From the NCBI RefSeq assembly GCF_003053845.1, contig NZ_QAYG01000001.1, forward strand, positions 750,078 through 814,077: a DNA stretch of 64,000 bases, in the 5' to 3' direction. Shown piece after piece: positions 34,683 to 43,652 of the stretch. The notes below the pieces were generated by a model. The model saw only the letters and a list, made by a program, of their open reading frames with translations. It made no database searches and was not told where the DNA came from. The DNA comes from Breoghania corrubedonensis (lineage in GTDB: Bacteria; Pseudomonadota; Alphaproteobacteria; Rhizobiales; Stappiaceae). Position 1 is the stretch's first letter. The number at the start of each line of letters is the position of its first letter. Position numbers and translations under genes: made by a program.

Positions 34683-36125
34683 ATGAACAAGGCAGAGGAT
34701 GACGGAACGGTCGCAAAGCGCCTTGCCATGTTACGCCCCTATATTGATGGCGAGGCCCCACTAACGAAGGTGGCCGCTGCTGCCGGTGTCCCGCTTCGCA
34801 CCGCTCGCCGCTGGATTGCGCGAATACGAAAGGGTGGCCCCGCCGCACTTGAACGCAAACAACGCGCCGATGCCGGAGACCGACGGCTCGATGCCGATCT
34901 TGTGGAGCTGATCGAAGGGTTGGCTCTCACCAGCCCGCGGCTGTCGATCGCAACCATTCATCGCCGCGTCTGCAAGTTTGCGGCGGATCGGGGATTGCGG
35001 CCGCCTTCCTATGCGAGTGTTCACTCAATCGTGGGAGAGATCGACCCGGCCACTCTGACGCTTGCCCATGAAGGCGAAGCCTCTTTCCGTGACCGATATG
35101 AACTGATCCATCGGCATCGCGCCGAGCGGCCGAACGCGATATGGCAGGCCGATCACACCCAGCTCGATATTTTGATCCTAGACGCCAATGGGACGGAAGT
35201 CCGCCCGTGGCTGACGACCGTGATCGACGACTATTCTCGCGCCGTCGCTGGATACATGGTGTTCCTCGGATCTCCATCGGCCCTGAACACGTCGTTGGCG
35301 TTGCGCCAGGCGATCTGGCGCAAGCCGCAAACCGACTGGCCGGTCTGTGGGATACCCGACCTGCTGCATGTCGATCATGGGGCGGATTTCACCAGCATCC
35401 ATCTCGATCAGGCGGCCGCGGATCTTCGCTTTCAGATCATCTATTCCGCCGTTGCCCGCCCCCAGGGGCGAGGCAAGGTCGAGCGGCTGTTTGGAACGAT
35501 CAACATGGAGTTGCTGCCAGAGCTGCCGGGGCATCTTTGCAGGGGAAAGCCCGCGACTGCCCCTCGGTTGTCGCTGCCGGAACTGGATGCTGCTGTCGGA
35601 GCCTTCATTGTCGGCAACTACAACACAAGAAAGCACAGCGCGATCGGCGCGGCTCCGATCGAAGCGTGGCGCGGCCAGGGCTGGCTGCCCCGGCTGCCGG
35701 ACGATCTGGAAGTGCTCGACACATTGCTGGTCATGGTTGCCAGGCCCCGCGTGATCCGTCGCGACGGCATTCATTTCGAGGGGCTGCGCTTCCTCAACCC
35801 GACATTCGCGGCCTATGTCGGCGAAGCCGTGACCATCCGCTACGACCCCCGCGATATGGGAGAAATCCGGGTCTTCTATCGCAATGCGTTCCTCTGCCGC
35901 GCAGTCAACGCCGAGCATGCCGACCGGAGCGTCACCCTCAAGGATGTGCAGACTGCCCGTGCCGCCTATCGCCGCAAGGTACGTCAGGAAATCAAACAGA
36001 AGCGAGGTCGTGTGACCGATCTGCTGCCAGCCCCGCCTGCCCCGATATTCGCCCCGCCAACGCCAAAACCGGAAGCACAGCTGCCCGCTCGGCGGCGTCT
36101 GCGCATCTATGCCGAAGACAAATGA
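34683..36125 (+). CDS. tniA: TniA/p480-like DDE transposase
   Basis: 480 aa from MNKAEDDGTVAKRLAM, after CAGGGGGATTTC. An N-terminal helix-turn-helix (LTKVAAAAGVPLRTARRW) precedes an integrase core with Asp157 (WQADHTQLD), Asp231 (LLHVDHGADF) and Glu267 (GRGKVERLFG), a DD-35-E spacing. A Mu-type C-terminal barrel (EGLRFLNPTFAAYVG, VTIRYDPRDMGEIRVF) follows. The length equals that of the Tn552 transposase. It cuts and joins the TGTGAC ends together with the ATPase partner. All catalytic residues are present, so the element may still be mobile. Confidence 0.92.
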   Translation: MNKAEDDGTVAKRLAMLRPYIDGEAPLTKVAAAAGVPLRTARRWIARIRKGGPAALERKQRADAGDRRLDADLVELIEGLALTSPRLSIATIHRRVCKFAADRGLRPPSYASVHSIVGEIDPATLTLAHEGEASFRDRYELIHRHRAERPNAIWQADHTQLDILILDANGTEVRPWLTTVIDDYSRAVAGYMVFLGSPSALNTSLALRQAIWRKPQTDWPVCGIPDLLHVDHGADFTSIHLDQAAADLRFQIIYSAVARPQGRGKVERLFGTINMELLPELPGHLCRGKPATAPRLSLPELDAAVGAFIVGNYNTRKHSAIGAAPIEAWRGQGWLPRLPDDLEVLDTLLVMVARPRVIRRDGIHFEGLRFLNPTFAAYVGEAVTIRYDPRDMGEIRVFYRNAFLCRAVNAEHADRSVTLKDVQTARAAYRRKVRQEIKQKRGRVTDLLPAPPAPIFAPPTPKPEAQLPARRRLRIYAEDK

Positions 36126-36144
36126 TGGCGCAGAGGGGAGGCTG

Positions 36145-36969
36145 ATGACGCAGAGGGGAGGCGAGCGAACGGGCACATTCATCGTCACCGGCGAGCACCG
36201 TCGCTTCTCCGAGTTCGCCGATGCTGTTCGCAAGCATCGATATATCGGTGTTTGTCATGGTCCCGCCGGTGTGGGCAAAACGCTTTCCGCCCGCCGCTAC
36301 GCCCGATGGGATATCGCACAAGCCCTGCTGGATGAATGGGGCCCGCGGAAAGAGTCGGATGCAAAGGTCCACGCGGCGCTCGCCCGCTCACGCGCAGTCT
36401 TCTACACGCCGACGGTGGGAGCCACCTTGAACGAGTTGCGCAAGGATTTGCCACGTCTGCTTAGCCGCGTCGATATCTGCGTGGACCAGCATGTAAGGCC
36501 GCCGGGCAGCCTCATTTCGTGCGGCCGTTCCCGTTATGTCGAGTTGATCATCGTCGACGAGGCCGAACGCCTTTCGACGTCAGCCCTCGAATACCTCCGG
36601 GATGTGTTCGATCGTGAAGGCATCGGCCTGATCCTGATCGGCATGCCCGGCATTCAAATGAAGCTTGCCCGCTACCCTCAACTCTACAGCCGCGTTGGTT
36701 TCGCCCATGCTTATCGGCCTTTGCAGGATAAGGAACTGACATTCGTCCTAACCCGGCGCTGGCGACAGCTCGGGCTCAATCTTGATGACGCCGACTTCAC
36801 AGACACCCAGGCCGTTGCCACGATTGTCCGGATCACGGGCGGCAATTTCCGCCTCGTTCACCGGCTGTTTGTCCAGATCGAGCGCATCTTGCGCATTAAC
36901 GGGCTCAAGACAATCACTGATGATGTCGTCGAGGCGGCACGATCCGTCCTCGTGATCGGCGCCACATAG
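36145..36969 (+). CDS. tniB: TniB/p271-like transposition AAA+ ATPase
   Basis: 274 aa from the ATG at 36145, which follows AGAGGGGAGG; an in-frame ATG at 36109 inside tniA is an alternative. Walker A GPAGVGKT lies at residues 39-46 and Walker B VELIIVDEAERL near 130. MuB/TniB-like proteins select target DNA and activate the transposase. The 3' end overlaps the inner repeat of the right transposon end (36956-36968). Confidence 0.92.
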   Translation: MTQRGGERTGTFIVTGEHRRFSEFADAVRKHRYIGVCHGPAGVGKTLSARRYARWDIAQALLDEWGPRKESDAKVHAALARSRAVFYTPTVGATLNELRKDLPRLLSRVDICVDQHVRPPGSLISCGRSRYVELIIVDEAERLSTSALEYLRDVFDREGIGLILIGMPGIQMKLARYPQLYSRVGFAHAYRPLQDKELTFVLTRRWRQLGLNLDDADFTDTQAVATIVRITGGNFRLVHRLFVQIERILRINGLKTITDDVVEAARSVLVIGAT

Positions 36970-37006
36970 CGCTGATAATCAGTGCCAATTTGCGATCAAG
37001 GTCACA
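36956..37006 (-). repeat. Right transposon end with two 13-bp repeats
   Basis: Read inward on the minus strand, TGTGACCTTGATCGC (37006-36992) is followed by AAATTGGCACTGA (36991-36979), 10 bp, then TATGTGGCGCCGA (36968-36956). The arrangement mirrors the left end base for base in spacing. The inner repeat lies within the last codons of tniB. Confidence 0.75.
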
Positions 37007-37079
37007 GCCTTTCTCCCGCCAAAACCGCGTCTGCAAGTTCCGTCAGATGTGTCTTGAACCCATTAGCCACATCGGAAAT
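37007..37079 (-). pseudogene. Upstream fragment of the interrupted small acidic ORF
   Basis: The minus strand reads ISDVANGFKTHLTELADAVL and then AGER up to the transposon end. The next base completes a Pro codon with the other fragment (27219-27056), keeping frame. A TGA lies just upstream, leaving only a GTG as possible start, so the original N-terminus is uncertain. The rest of the gap to rnd, 37080-37342, is partly AT-rich and shows no gene or copy of the tRNA end. Confidence 0.4.
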
Positions 37080-37342
37080 TCATCATCAACACCAATGATT
37101 TATAGTGTTTCCAGAGTGACGGACAAACCATTCTTAAATCTTGCATTTTATCTTCATATTTTATCTGGTGACGACGGTTTGCTCGCCGGGCAACCGGGGA
37201 AAGGCCCACGCAACAATGAAAGGGGCGGCGCAACGCGCGATGCGGCGCCCTCGCCGGTTGGCAGGAAGAGAGGGTTCTGGCATACACGGTCGCGAAGCGC
37301 CGCGTGCGCCGCCTTTCCTTCGAATTCCATCGGGACACTTGC

Positions 37343-37963
37343 ATGACCATCCGCCTGCACAAGGGCGACCTGCCCTCTCTCGAGTCTTATCCAGCCGGCG
37401 GCGCCGTCGCGGTCGACACCGAGACGATGGGCCTCAATCCGCACCGCGACCGGCTGTGCGTGGTCCAGCTTTCCCCCGGCGACGGCACGGTCGATGTGGT
37501 GCAGATCGCCAAGGGACAGCGCGCGGCGCCAAACCTTGCCGCGCTGATGAGCGATGCGGCCCGGGTGAAGATCTTCCATTTCGCGCGTTTCGATATCGCG
37601 GCGTTGCAGCATGGCCTGGGCATTGCGACGAGCCCGGTCTTCTGCACCAAGATCGCCTCGCGGCTGGTGCGCACCTATACCGACCGGCACGGGCTGAAGG
37701 ACCTGACGCGCGAACTCATCGGCGTTGAGCTTTCCAAGCAGCAGCAGAGTTCCGACTGGGGGGCGGACACGCTGAGCGAGGCGCAGCTCACCTATGCCGC
37801 CTCCGATGTGCTCTATCTGCACGCGCTGCGCGACGAACTGATCGTGCGGCTCGCACGCGAGGGACGCACCGACATCGCGCAAGCCTGCTACGACTTCCTG
37901 CCCACCCGCGCCCGCCTCGACCTTGACGGCTGGCCGGAAGCGGACATTTTCGCCCATTCGTAG
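37343..37963 (+). CDS. rnd: Ribonuclease D-like 3'-5' exonuclease
   Basis: 206 aa, the short Rhizobiales form without HRDC domains. The DEDDy motifs are visible: VDTETMGL (first Asp and Glu), HFARFDIAAL (second Asp) and YAASDVLYLHALRD (Tyr and last Asp). It processes tRNA and other RNA 3' ends. The start MTIRLHKGD is preferred over an upstream frame that lacks homology. It is the first core gene after the island and heads the conserved rnd-lptC-lptA-lptB-rpoN order. Confidence 0.9.
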   Translation: MTIRLHKGDLPSLESYPAGGAVAVDTETMGLNPHRDRLCVVQLSPGDGTVDVVQIAKGQRAAPNLAALMSDAARVKIFHFARFDIAALQHGLGIATSPVFCTKIASRLVRTYTDRHGLKDLTRELIGVELSKQQQSSDWGADTLSEAQLTYAASDVLYLHALRDELIVRLAREGRTDIAQACYDFLPTRARLDLDGWPEADIFAHS

Positions 37964-38121
37964 GGACAGGCGCGAGCCGGCGGGCGCGGGGAAACGCCCC
38001 CGACGCCTTGCCGCTCATGACGCTTTCGTGATGATTGCGGCCCGCCATGATCCACATCCGCCACAATAGCGCGTATAACGGTTCCCTCGACAAACCCTTC
38101 ACCGCCCCGGCCGGAAGCGAG

Positions 38122-38844
38122 ATGGATCAGCGAACGGACCAGATCGGCCCGCACTCCTCCGCCGGAGTTGCAGACGGCTCTTCTTCTGCGCTTTGGGGCG
38201 TGCAAACCCCGGAGCGGCTTCAGCACGAGCGGAGGGCGGCCCGACGGCACTCGACCCGCGTGCGCTGGCTGAAGCGGCTTTTGCCGGCGATGAGCGTGCT
38301 GATCGTGGCGGGCGTCCTGGGCGCGATGGCGTTGCGCAACCTGCTGCCCGGCTTCGATCTCGGCGCCATCAACATCACCACCGACGGCATCGTGATGAGC
38401 AACCCCGAACTTTCCGGCCACGATGGCGAGCGGTCCTACAGGGTTACCGCCAAACGGGCGATCCAGAGCCTGATGAACCCGAAGCTCATCACGCTCGAGG
38501 AAATCGACGCCCGGGTGAAGCTCAGTCCCGAAGAATGGGTGGCCTTTACCGCTCCGCACGGTATTTATGACAGTGGGAACGAACGGCTGAAGCTGTCGGA
38601 CGGGATCAAGCTGGAATGGAGCCGCGGTTACCACGTGACGCTGAGCGGCGCTGAGATCGGCCTGAAGGACGGGTCCATCCTGTCGGACGACGCGATCCAC
38701 GTCAGCTCCGATCAGGGCACGTTCCAGGCCGGCAGGATTTCGGTTGCGGACAACGGCGCAAGCGTCCATTTCACCGATGGAATAAAGATGACACTTCATC
38801 CCGCCCAGGCGGGCGACAAGAAACAACGGGAACAAGCTCAATGA
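38122..38844 (+). CDS. lptC: LPS export ABC transporter periplasmic protein LptC
   Basis: 240 aa from ATG 38122 (MDQRTDQIG, after GGAAGCGAG); ATG 38047 is an alternative. One membrane segment (LLPAMSVLIVAGVLGAMAL) anchors a periplasmic beta-jellyroll (PF06835) with ITTDGIVMSNPELSG. It hands LPS from LptBFG to LptA. The stop overlaps the lptA start by 4 bp. Confidence 0.87.
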   Translation: MDQRTDQIGPHSSAGVADGSSSALWGVQTPERLQHERRAARRHSTRVRWLKRLLPAMSVLIVAGVLGAMALRNLLPGFDLGAINITTDGIVMSNPELSGHDGERSYRVTAKRAIQSLMNPKLITLEEIDARVKLSPEEWVAFTAPHGIYDSGNERLKLSDGIKLEWSRGYHVTLSGAEIGLKDGSILSDDAIHVSSDQGTFQAGRISVADNGASVHFTDGIKMTLHPAQAGDKKQREQAQ

Positions 38845-39410
38845 TCCGCACGCTGCCGGTCGCAGTCCTGCTTATCGCCGTCATTGTCGCCGTCGCGCAG
38901 ATCGCGGTCGCGCCGCAGGCGAGCGCCCAGACCTTTTCCGACAGCTTCGCCGGCTTCGGCTCCAACGAGAAGGAGCCGATCCAGATCGAGGCAAAGGAAC
39001 TCAACGTCCAGGACAAGGACCACACGGCCGTCTTCGTCGGAGATGTCGTGGTGCGCCAGGGCGACGCCACGCTCAAGACGCAGCGGCTGAAGATCTTCTA
39101 TGCCGGCTCGGCCGCCGGCGGCCCGGTGCAGAGCCGCATTTCCCGCATGGAAGCCAGCGGCACGGTGCTGATTTCCTCAAAGGACCAGACGGCCACCGGC
39201 GACCGCGCCTCCTTCGACATGGACCGCGAGCGGCTGGTGCTTTCGGGCAAGGAAGTGGTTCTCTCGCAAGGCCCCAACGTGGTGGTCGGCAGCCGGCTGA
39301 CCGTCAACCTCAAGACCGGCAAGGTGGATCTGGAAGCACCGGGCAAGGGCCGCGTGAAGGTGCTGATCACGCCCAACAGCCTGAACGGCAATACCGGCGG
39401 AACCAACTGA
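38841..39410 (+). CDS. lptA: LPS transport periplasmic protein LptA
   Basis: 189 aa. A signal peptide (MIRTLPVAVLLIAVIVAVAQ) ends near ASAQTF. The OstA-like domain EPIQIEAKELNVQDKDHTAV and GDVVVRQGDATLKTQRL follows. It forms the periplasmic bridge for LPS. ATGA overlap with lptC indicates coupling. Confidence 0.9.
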   Translation: MIRTLPVAVLLIAVIVAVAQIAVAPQASAQTFSDSFAGFGSNEKEPIQIEAKELNVQDKDHTAVFVGDVVVRQGDATLKTQRLKIFYAGSAAGGPVQSRISRMEASGTVLISSKDQTATGDRASFDMDRERLVLSGKEVVLSQGPNVVVGSRLTVNLKTGKVDLEAPGKGRVKVLITPNSLNGNTGGTN

Positions 39411-39642
39411 ACGCGCCGGCTTTTCGTGCCGGATGCAAGGCATCGCCGACAACGCCGGGCGACGCCGGGCGGGGCCTGCGTGTTCCCCGCGTCTCGACAC
39501 GTCCGGACAAAGGCTATACGAAAATGCCGGCTGACCGGTTTGTGGTTCGTCCTATCCCTTATCGAGACTTGACCCCTTGAGACTATTCCCCTTCCCCGTG
39601 CCGTTCTCGCTCAAGGGTCGCGCAGGACCGAAAACCCGAAAC

Positions 39643-40410
39643 ATGAGTGCAGGGGCGACGGGCGGCGCGGCCCCGCTCGAGGGGAATGGCGAGGCGCTCG
39701 TCATCACCGGCATCGGCAAGAGCTACCGTCGGCGCCGCGTCGTCAAGGATGTCAGCCTGTCGGTGCATCGCGGCGAAGCGGTTGGCCTCCTGGGCCCCAA
39801 CGGCGCCGGCAAGACCACCGTGTTCTACATGATCACGGGCCTGATCCAGCCGGACCACGGCTCGATCCATCTCGACGGTTTCGACATCACGCGCCTGCCC
39901 ATGTACCGGCGCGCCCGGCTCGGCATCGGATACCTGCCGCAGGAAGCCTCCATCTTCCGCGGGCTGTCGGTCGAGGACAACATTCGCGCCGTGCTGGAAG
40001 TGGTGGAGCCGAACCGCAAGCGGCGCGCGGAAGAACTCGACGCGCTGCTCAACGAATTCGGCGTCACGCATCTTCGCAAGTCGCCCGCCATCGCCCTGTC
40101 GGGCGGCGAGCGGCGGCGCGTCGAGATCGCCCGCGCGCTGGCCAGCCGCCCCGCCTTCATGCTTCTCGACGAGCCCTTCGCAGGCATCGACCCGATCGCG
40201 GTCGGCGACATCCAGCAGCTGGTGCGCCACCTCACCCAACGCGGCATCGGCGTTCTGATCACCGATCACAATGTGCGCGAGACGCTGGGCCTGATCGATC
40301 GCGCCTATATCATCGCGTCGGGCGAGGTGCTGACGGAAGGTCTGCCCCGCGACATCGTCGACAATCCCGATGTGCGCCGGCTCTATCTCGGCGAACAGTT
40401 CACCTTCTGA
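39643..40410 (+). CDS. lptB: LPS export ABC transporter ATP-binding protein LptB
   Basis: 255 aa from ATG 39643 (MSAGATGGAAPL); a TTG at 39577 would add 22 residues. Walker A GPNGAGKTT, signature LSGGERRRVEIARAL and Walker B FMLLDEPFAGIDP are intact. YLPQEASIFRGLSVEDNI is the LptB-typical Q-loop region. It powers LPS extraction from the inner membrane. The 232 bp after lptA hold no other gene. Confidence 0.92.
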   Translation: MSAGATGGAAPLEGNGEALVITGIGKSYRRRRVVKDVSLSVHRGEAVGLLGPNGAGKTTVFYMITGLIQPDHGSIHLDGFDITRLPMYRRARLGIGYLPQEASIFRGLSVEDNIRAVLEVVEPNRKRRAEELDALLNEFGVTHLRKSPAIALSGGERRRVEIARALASRPAFMLLDEPFAGIDPIAVGDIQQLVRHLTQRGIGVLITDHNVRETLGLIDRAYIIASGEVLTEGLPRDIVDNPDVRRLYLGEQFTF

Positions 40411-40615
40411 ATTCGGCTTTGCCCCGTTCGACCGCGCGCGATGGCGGCCATGCGGGCCAGCCCCGCGTTTGCCGGCAACGGTGGCCCCGCTCTCCCTTCC
40501 GCCCCCACGCGCCCGTTTACGCTTTGAACGCAACCGCGACGTAGTGTAAGACTCCAGATGCAAGTCCAAAAGCAAGAATTGGACCAGTTTTTCGCAGCAG
40601 GGTCGACAAACGCCG

Positions 40616-42196
40616 ATGGCCATCGCACCGAGACTAGAGGTACGCCAAAGCCAGTCGCTGGTGATGACGCCGCAGCTGATGCAGGCGATCAAGCTCCTGC
40701 AGCTGTCCAACCTCGATCTGGTCGCCTATGTCGACGCCGAGCTCGAACGCAATCCGCTGCTGGAGCGCAGCGACAGCGAGGATGGGTCCAGTCCCGAGAC
40801 GAGCCCGCAGACCAGTTCGGAATCCGACGCCGGCGAAGGCGGCGCGTCGGAGGCTGCCGAGAGCGGTAACAGCGAGAGCGGCGGCGGCGAGGGTAGCGCC
40901 GGCGAGGGCAGCGATTGGGTGGACGCGCAGATCGAGCGCGAGCCCGGCACGATCGCGGAAAAGCTAGATGCCGATTTCGGTAATGTCTATCAGGACGACA
41001 CGCCATCGGGGACGACCGACCCGGGCGCGCTGGCCGGCGATCCCTGGCAGCAGCAGGGTGCAGGGCGCGGCGCGGCTTCGTCCGAAGGCTACAACCTGGA
41101 AAGCTTCATCGCCGAGGATGTGTCGCTGAGCGGATATCTGGGCGAACAGATGGCGCTCCTCATCACCGATCCGGCGGAACGGATCATCGCCGGCAATCTC
41201 ATCGACAACCTGGATGACGCGGGATACCTGCGCACCGACGTCGATGAGGTCGCGGAGCGGCTCGGCGCCGGGCCCGCTCAGGTGGAAAGCGTTCTTCAGC
41301 GCCTGCAGACGCTGGAGCCGACAGGCGTCTTCGCCCGCAATCTGGCGGAGTGCCTGCGGCTGCAACTGCAGGAAAAGGATCGCTACGATCCGGCGATGGC
41401 CGCGCTTCTCGACAATATCGAACTGCTGGCCAAGCGCGATGCGGCCGCGCTGAAACGGCTGTGCCACGTCGATGACGAGGATCTCGCGGAGATGATCTGC
41501 GAGATCAAGGCGCTCAACCCGAGGCCCGGCAGCACCTTCGGCGCCGTCGTGGTGCAGCCGATGGTGCCCGATGTGATCGTCCGCCCGGCCTCCGACGGCG
41601 GATGGTCGATCGAACTCAACAGCGACAACCTGCCGAAGGTGCTGGTCAACCAGACCTATTACGCGACCGTTCAGAAGACGGCGCGCAACGAAACCGAGAA
41701 GGCCTATCTGACCGACTGCCTGCAGACGGCGAACTGGCTGGTGAAAAGCCTCGACCAGCGCGCCAGGACCATTCTCAAGGTCGCCACCGAGATCGTGCGC
41801 CAGCAGGACGCGTTCCTCACCTACGGCGTGCAGCATCTGCGTCCGCTGAACCTGCGCACGGTCGCGGACGCGATCGGCATGCACGAGTCGACCGTCTCCC
41901 GCGTGACCTCGAACAAGTACATGGCGACGACGCGCGGGATCTTCGAACTGAAGTATTTCTTCACATCCGCCATCGCCTCGTCGCAAGGCGGCGACGCGCA
42001 TTCGGCGGAATCCGTGCGCCATCGCATCCGCCAGATGATCGATCAGGAGAGCCCCGACGCGATCCTTTCCGACGACACCCTCGTCACCATGCTCCGGCAG
42101 GCGGGCATCGACATCGCTCGGCGCACTGTGGCGAAGTACAGGGAATCGCTACGCATTCCTTCCTCCGTACAACGCCGGCGCGAAAAGCGGGGATGA
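40616..42196 (+). CDS. rpoN: RNA polymerase sigma-54 factor
   Basis: 526 aa. The N-terminal activator-interacting region is SQSLVMTPQLMQAIKLLQLS. An acidic, Ser/Gly-rich linker follows, then the core-binding domain (SLSGYLGEQM), the helix-turn-helix region (LRTVADAIGMHESTVSRVT) and the RpoN box ARRTVAKYRESL at the C-terminus. All are complete. The position between lptB and hpf is standard in proteobacteria. Confidence 0.95.
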   Translation: MAIAPRLEVRQSQSLVMTPQLMQAIKLLQLSNLDLVAYVDAELERNPLLERSDSEDGSSPETSPQTSSESDAGEGGASEAAESGNSESGGGEGSAGEGSDWVDAQIEREPGTIAEKLDADFGNVYQDDTPSGTTDPGALAGDPWQQQGAGRGAASSEGYNLESFIAEDVSLSGYLGEQMALLITDPAERIIAGNLIDNLDDAGYLRTDVDEVAERLGAGPAQVESVLQRLQTLEPTGVFARNLAECLRLQLQEKDRYDPAMAALLDNIELLAKRDAAALKRLCHVDDEDLAEMICEIKALNPRPGSTFGAVVVQPMVPDVIVRPASDGGWSIELNSDNLPKVLVNQTYYATVQKTARNETEKAYLTDCLQTANWLVKSLDQRARTILKVATEIVRQQDAFLTYGVQHLRPLNLRTVADAIGMHESTVSRVTSNKYMATTRGIFELKYFFTSAIASSQGGDAHSAESVRHRIRQMIDQESPDAILSDDTLVTMLRQAGIDIARRTVAKYRESLRIPSSVQRRREKRG

Positions 42197-42435
42197 CGCC
42201 TCGCCGCAGACGGGACGGCCTTTGCAAGGACCGTGGGAAGCCCCAATTGACTTACAGGTGCCGCCGACTTAGAAGTCCGGGCTCGTTCACTCGAGACAAC
42301 CCCACGCGACAGAAGTTGCGGCAACTGAGGGGCGGTCGTGATATCGTACCCTCGCCGCGGGAAGCGGTCCGGGCAAAGCGGCAACGAAGGTTCGCTTGCC
42401 GCCCAGGTCGACCAGAACAACGTCAGAGGAACTCC

Positions 42436-43017
42436 ATGACCTTGCGGATTTCGGGAAAGAACGTCGACGTCGGCGATTCCATGCGCACGCATGCCGAGGA
42501 GCGTATCGACGACGCACTTTCCAAATATTTCGATGGCGGCTACGACGCCACGGTCACGGTCGGACGCGAAGGCTCCGGTTACCGTTCGGAATGCAAGATC
42601 CGGCTCGACACCGGCATCGTCCTTCAGGCTTCGGGGGAATCTCAGGACCCGCGGGCCAGCTTCGACCAGGCAGCCGAACGCATCGCGAAGCGGCTGCGGC
42701 GCTACAAGCGCAAGCTGAAGGACCATTCGTCCGATGGCGCGGTGCGCGAGGTGATGGAAGCCACGTCCTACGTCCTGGCATCGACTGAAGAAGAAGAAGA
42801 GATCGAGGCGAACTACAACCCCGTCATCATCGCCGAGACGCCTTCGCGCGTGCGTACGCTGACAGTCGGCATGGCGGTGATGGAACTCGACCTCAGCGAA
42901 GCTCCGGTGGTAATGTTCCGCAATGCGGGCAATGGCGGCCTCAACGTCGTCTATCGCCGCAAGGACGGCAACATCGGCTGGATCGATCCCTCCCTGTCCG
43001 AGACGAAAGAGTCCTGA
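42436..43017 (+). CDS. hpf: Ribosome hibernation promoting factor, long form
   Basis: 193 aa from MTLRISGKNVDVGDSMR, preceded by AGAGGAACTCC. The N-terminal S30AE domain (HAEERIDDALSKYFDGGYD) and the C-terminal long-HPF dimerisation domain (MAVMELDLSEAPVVMFRNAG, NVVYRRKDGNIGWIDP) are both present. Long HPF forms 100S ribosome dimers in stationary phase. Confidence 0.92.
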   Translation: MTLRISGKNVDVGDSMRTHAEERIDDALSKYFDGGYDATVTVGREGSGYRSECKIRLDTGIVLQASGESQDPRASFDQAAERIAKRLRRYKRKLKDHSSDGAVREVMEATSYVLASTEEEEEIEANYNPVIIAETPSRVRTLTVGMAVMELDLSEAPVVMFRNAGNGGLNVVYRRKDGNIGWIDPSLSETKES

Positions 43018-43087
43018 GCGGACGGCAGTCATTTGAAGCACCCGCGCGTGCCCCGGTACGCGCGGCGAAGCCATATGGGCTAATACA

Positions 43088-43552
43088 ATGGATTTGAGCG
43101 ACCTCATCACGGCAGACGCCATCATTCCGGCGCTCAAGGTGAATAGCAAGAAGCAGGTCATTCAAGAGCTGGCGGCCAAGGCGGCCAGCATCACCGGCCT
43201 GCCCGAACGTGATATTTTCGACACGCTGCTGCAGCGCGAACGGCTGGGCTCGACAGGCGTCGGCCACGGCATCGCCATTCCGCACGGCAAACCGGTATCG
43301 CTCAACCGGCTCATCGGCGTGTTCGCACGCCTGGAGCGACCGATCGACTTCGACGCGCTGGACGACCAGCCGGTCGATCTGGTGTTCCTGCTGCTGGCCC
43401 CTGAAGGTGCCGGTGCCGATCACCTGAAGGCGCTCGCGCGTATTGCCCGTCAGTTGCGTGACCCGGGCATCGCGGCGAAGCTGCGCGCCAGCACCGATGC
43501 CTCGGCGATCTTTGCCCTGCTGACCCAGTCGAGCGCCTCCAACGCCGCGTGA
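43088..43552 (+). CDS. ptsN: PTS IIA-like nitrogen regulatory protein PtsN
   Basis: 154 aa, single EIIA-Ntr domain. The phosphorylated His is residue 66 in GHGIAIPHGKPV. DLVFLLLAPEGAGADHLKAL is the family C-terminal motif. It is part of the nitrogen-PTS that affects potassium and nitrogen signalling and follows hpf at 70 bp, as usual. Confidence 0.94.
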   Translation: MDLSDLITADAIIPALKVNSKKQVIQELAAKAASITGLPERDIFDTLLQRERLGSTGVGHGIAIPHGKPVSLNRLIGVFARLERPIDFDALDDQPVDLVFLLLAPEGAGADHLKALARIARQLRDPGIAAKLRASTDASAIFALLTQSSASNAA

Positions 43553-43562
43553 TCGCGATATA

Positions 43563-43591
43563 GGCCGGGATCCGGACAATGTCCGGCGGCC
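43563..43591 (+). terminator. Hairpin after ptsN
   Basis: CCGGAC-AAT-GTCCGG at 43572-43586 forms a perfect inner stem, extended by GGCC at 43563 and 43588. There is no T run, so termination strength is uncertain. Confidence 0.45.
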
Positions 43592-43652
43592 ACGAAACCT
43601 GCTACAATTCGCATTTGTTTGCACAGGCAGCCTTGGGGGAGGTTGGCGCGCC

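Larger units (their letters stand above)
27220..37006. mobile_element. Tn552/Tn5053-like transposon carrying an RTX/type I secretion module
   Basis: The left end TGTGACTTTGATCGC (27220) and the right end, read inward on the minus strand from 37006, TGTGACCTTGATCGC, form an imperfect inverted repeat (21 of 25 identical). The element is 9,787 bp long. It encodes a DDE transposase, an AAA+ ATPase and a serine resolvase, the gene set of Tn552-type elements; no TniQ is seen. Cargo is a small membrane protein, an RTX protein, an ABC exporter and an HlyD adaptor. The flanking bases (ATCGG left, GCCTT right) do not form a target duplication. The element lies inside the tRNA-Leu island. Confidence 0.8.

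Noticed and set aside
27215-37011. Target-site duplication of the transposon
   Set aside because: ATCGG on the left and GCCTT on the right do not match, and shifting by a few bases gives no repeat either.
37063-37362. 99-codon minus-strand open frame upstream of rnd
   Set aside because: It overlaps the rnd start region, lacks a ribosome site and motifs, and crosses a composition change.
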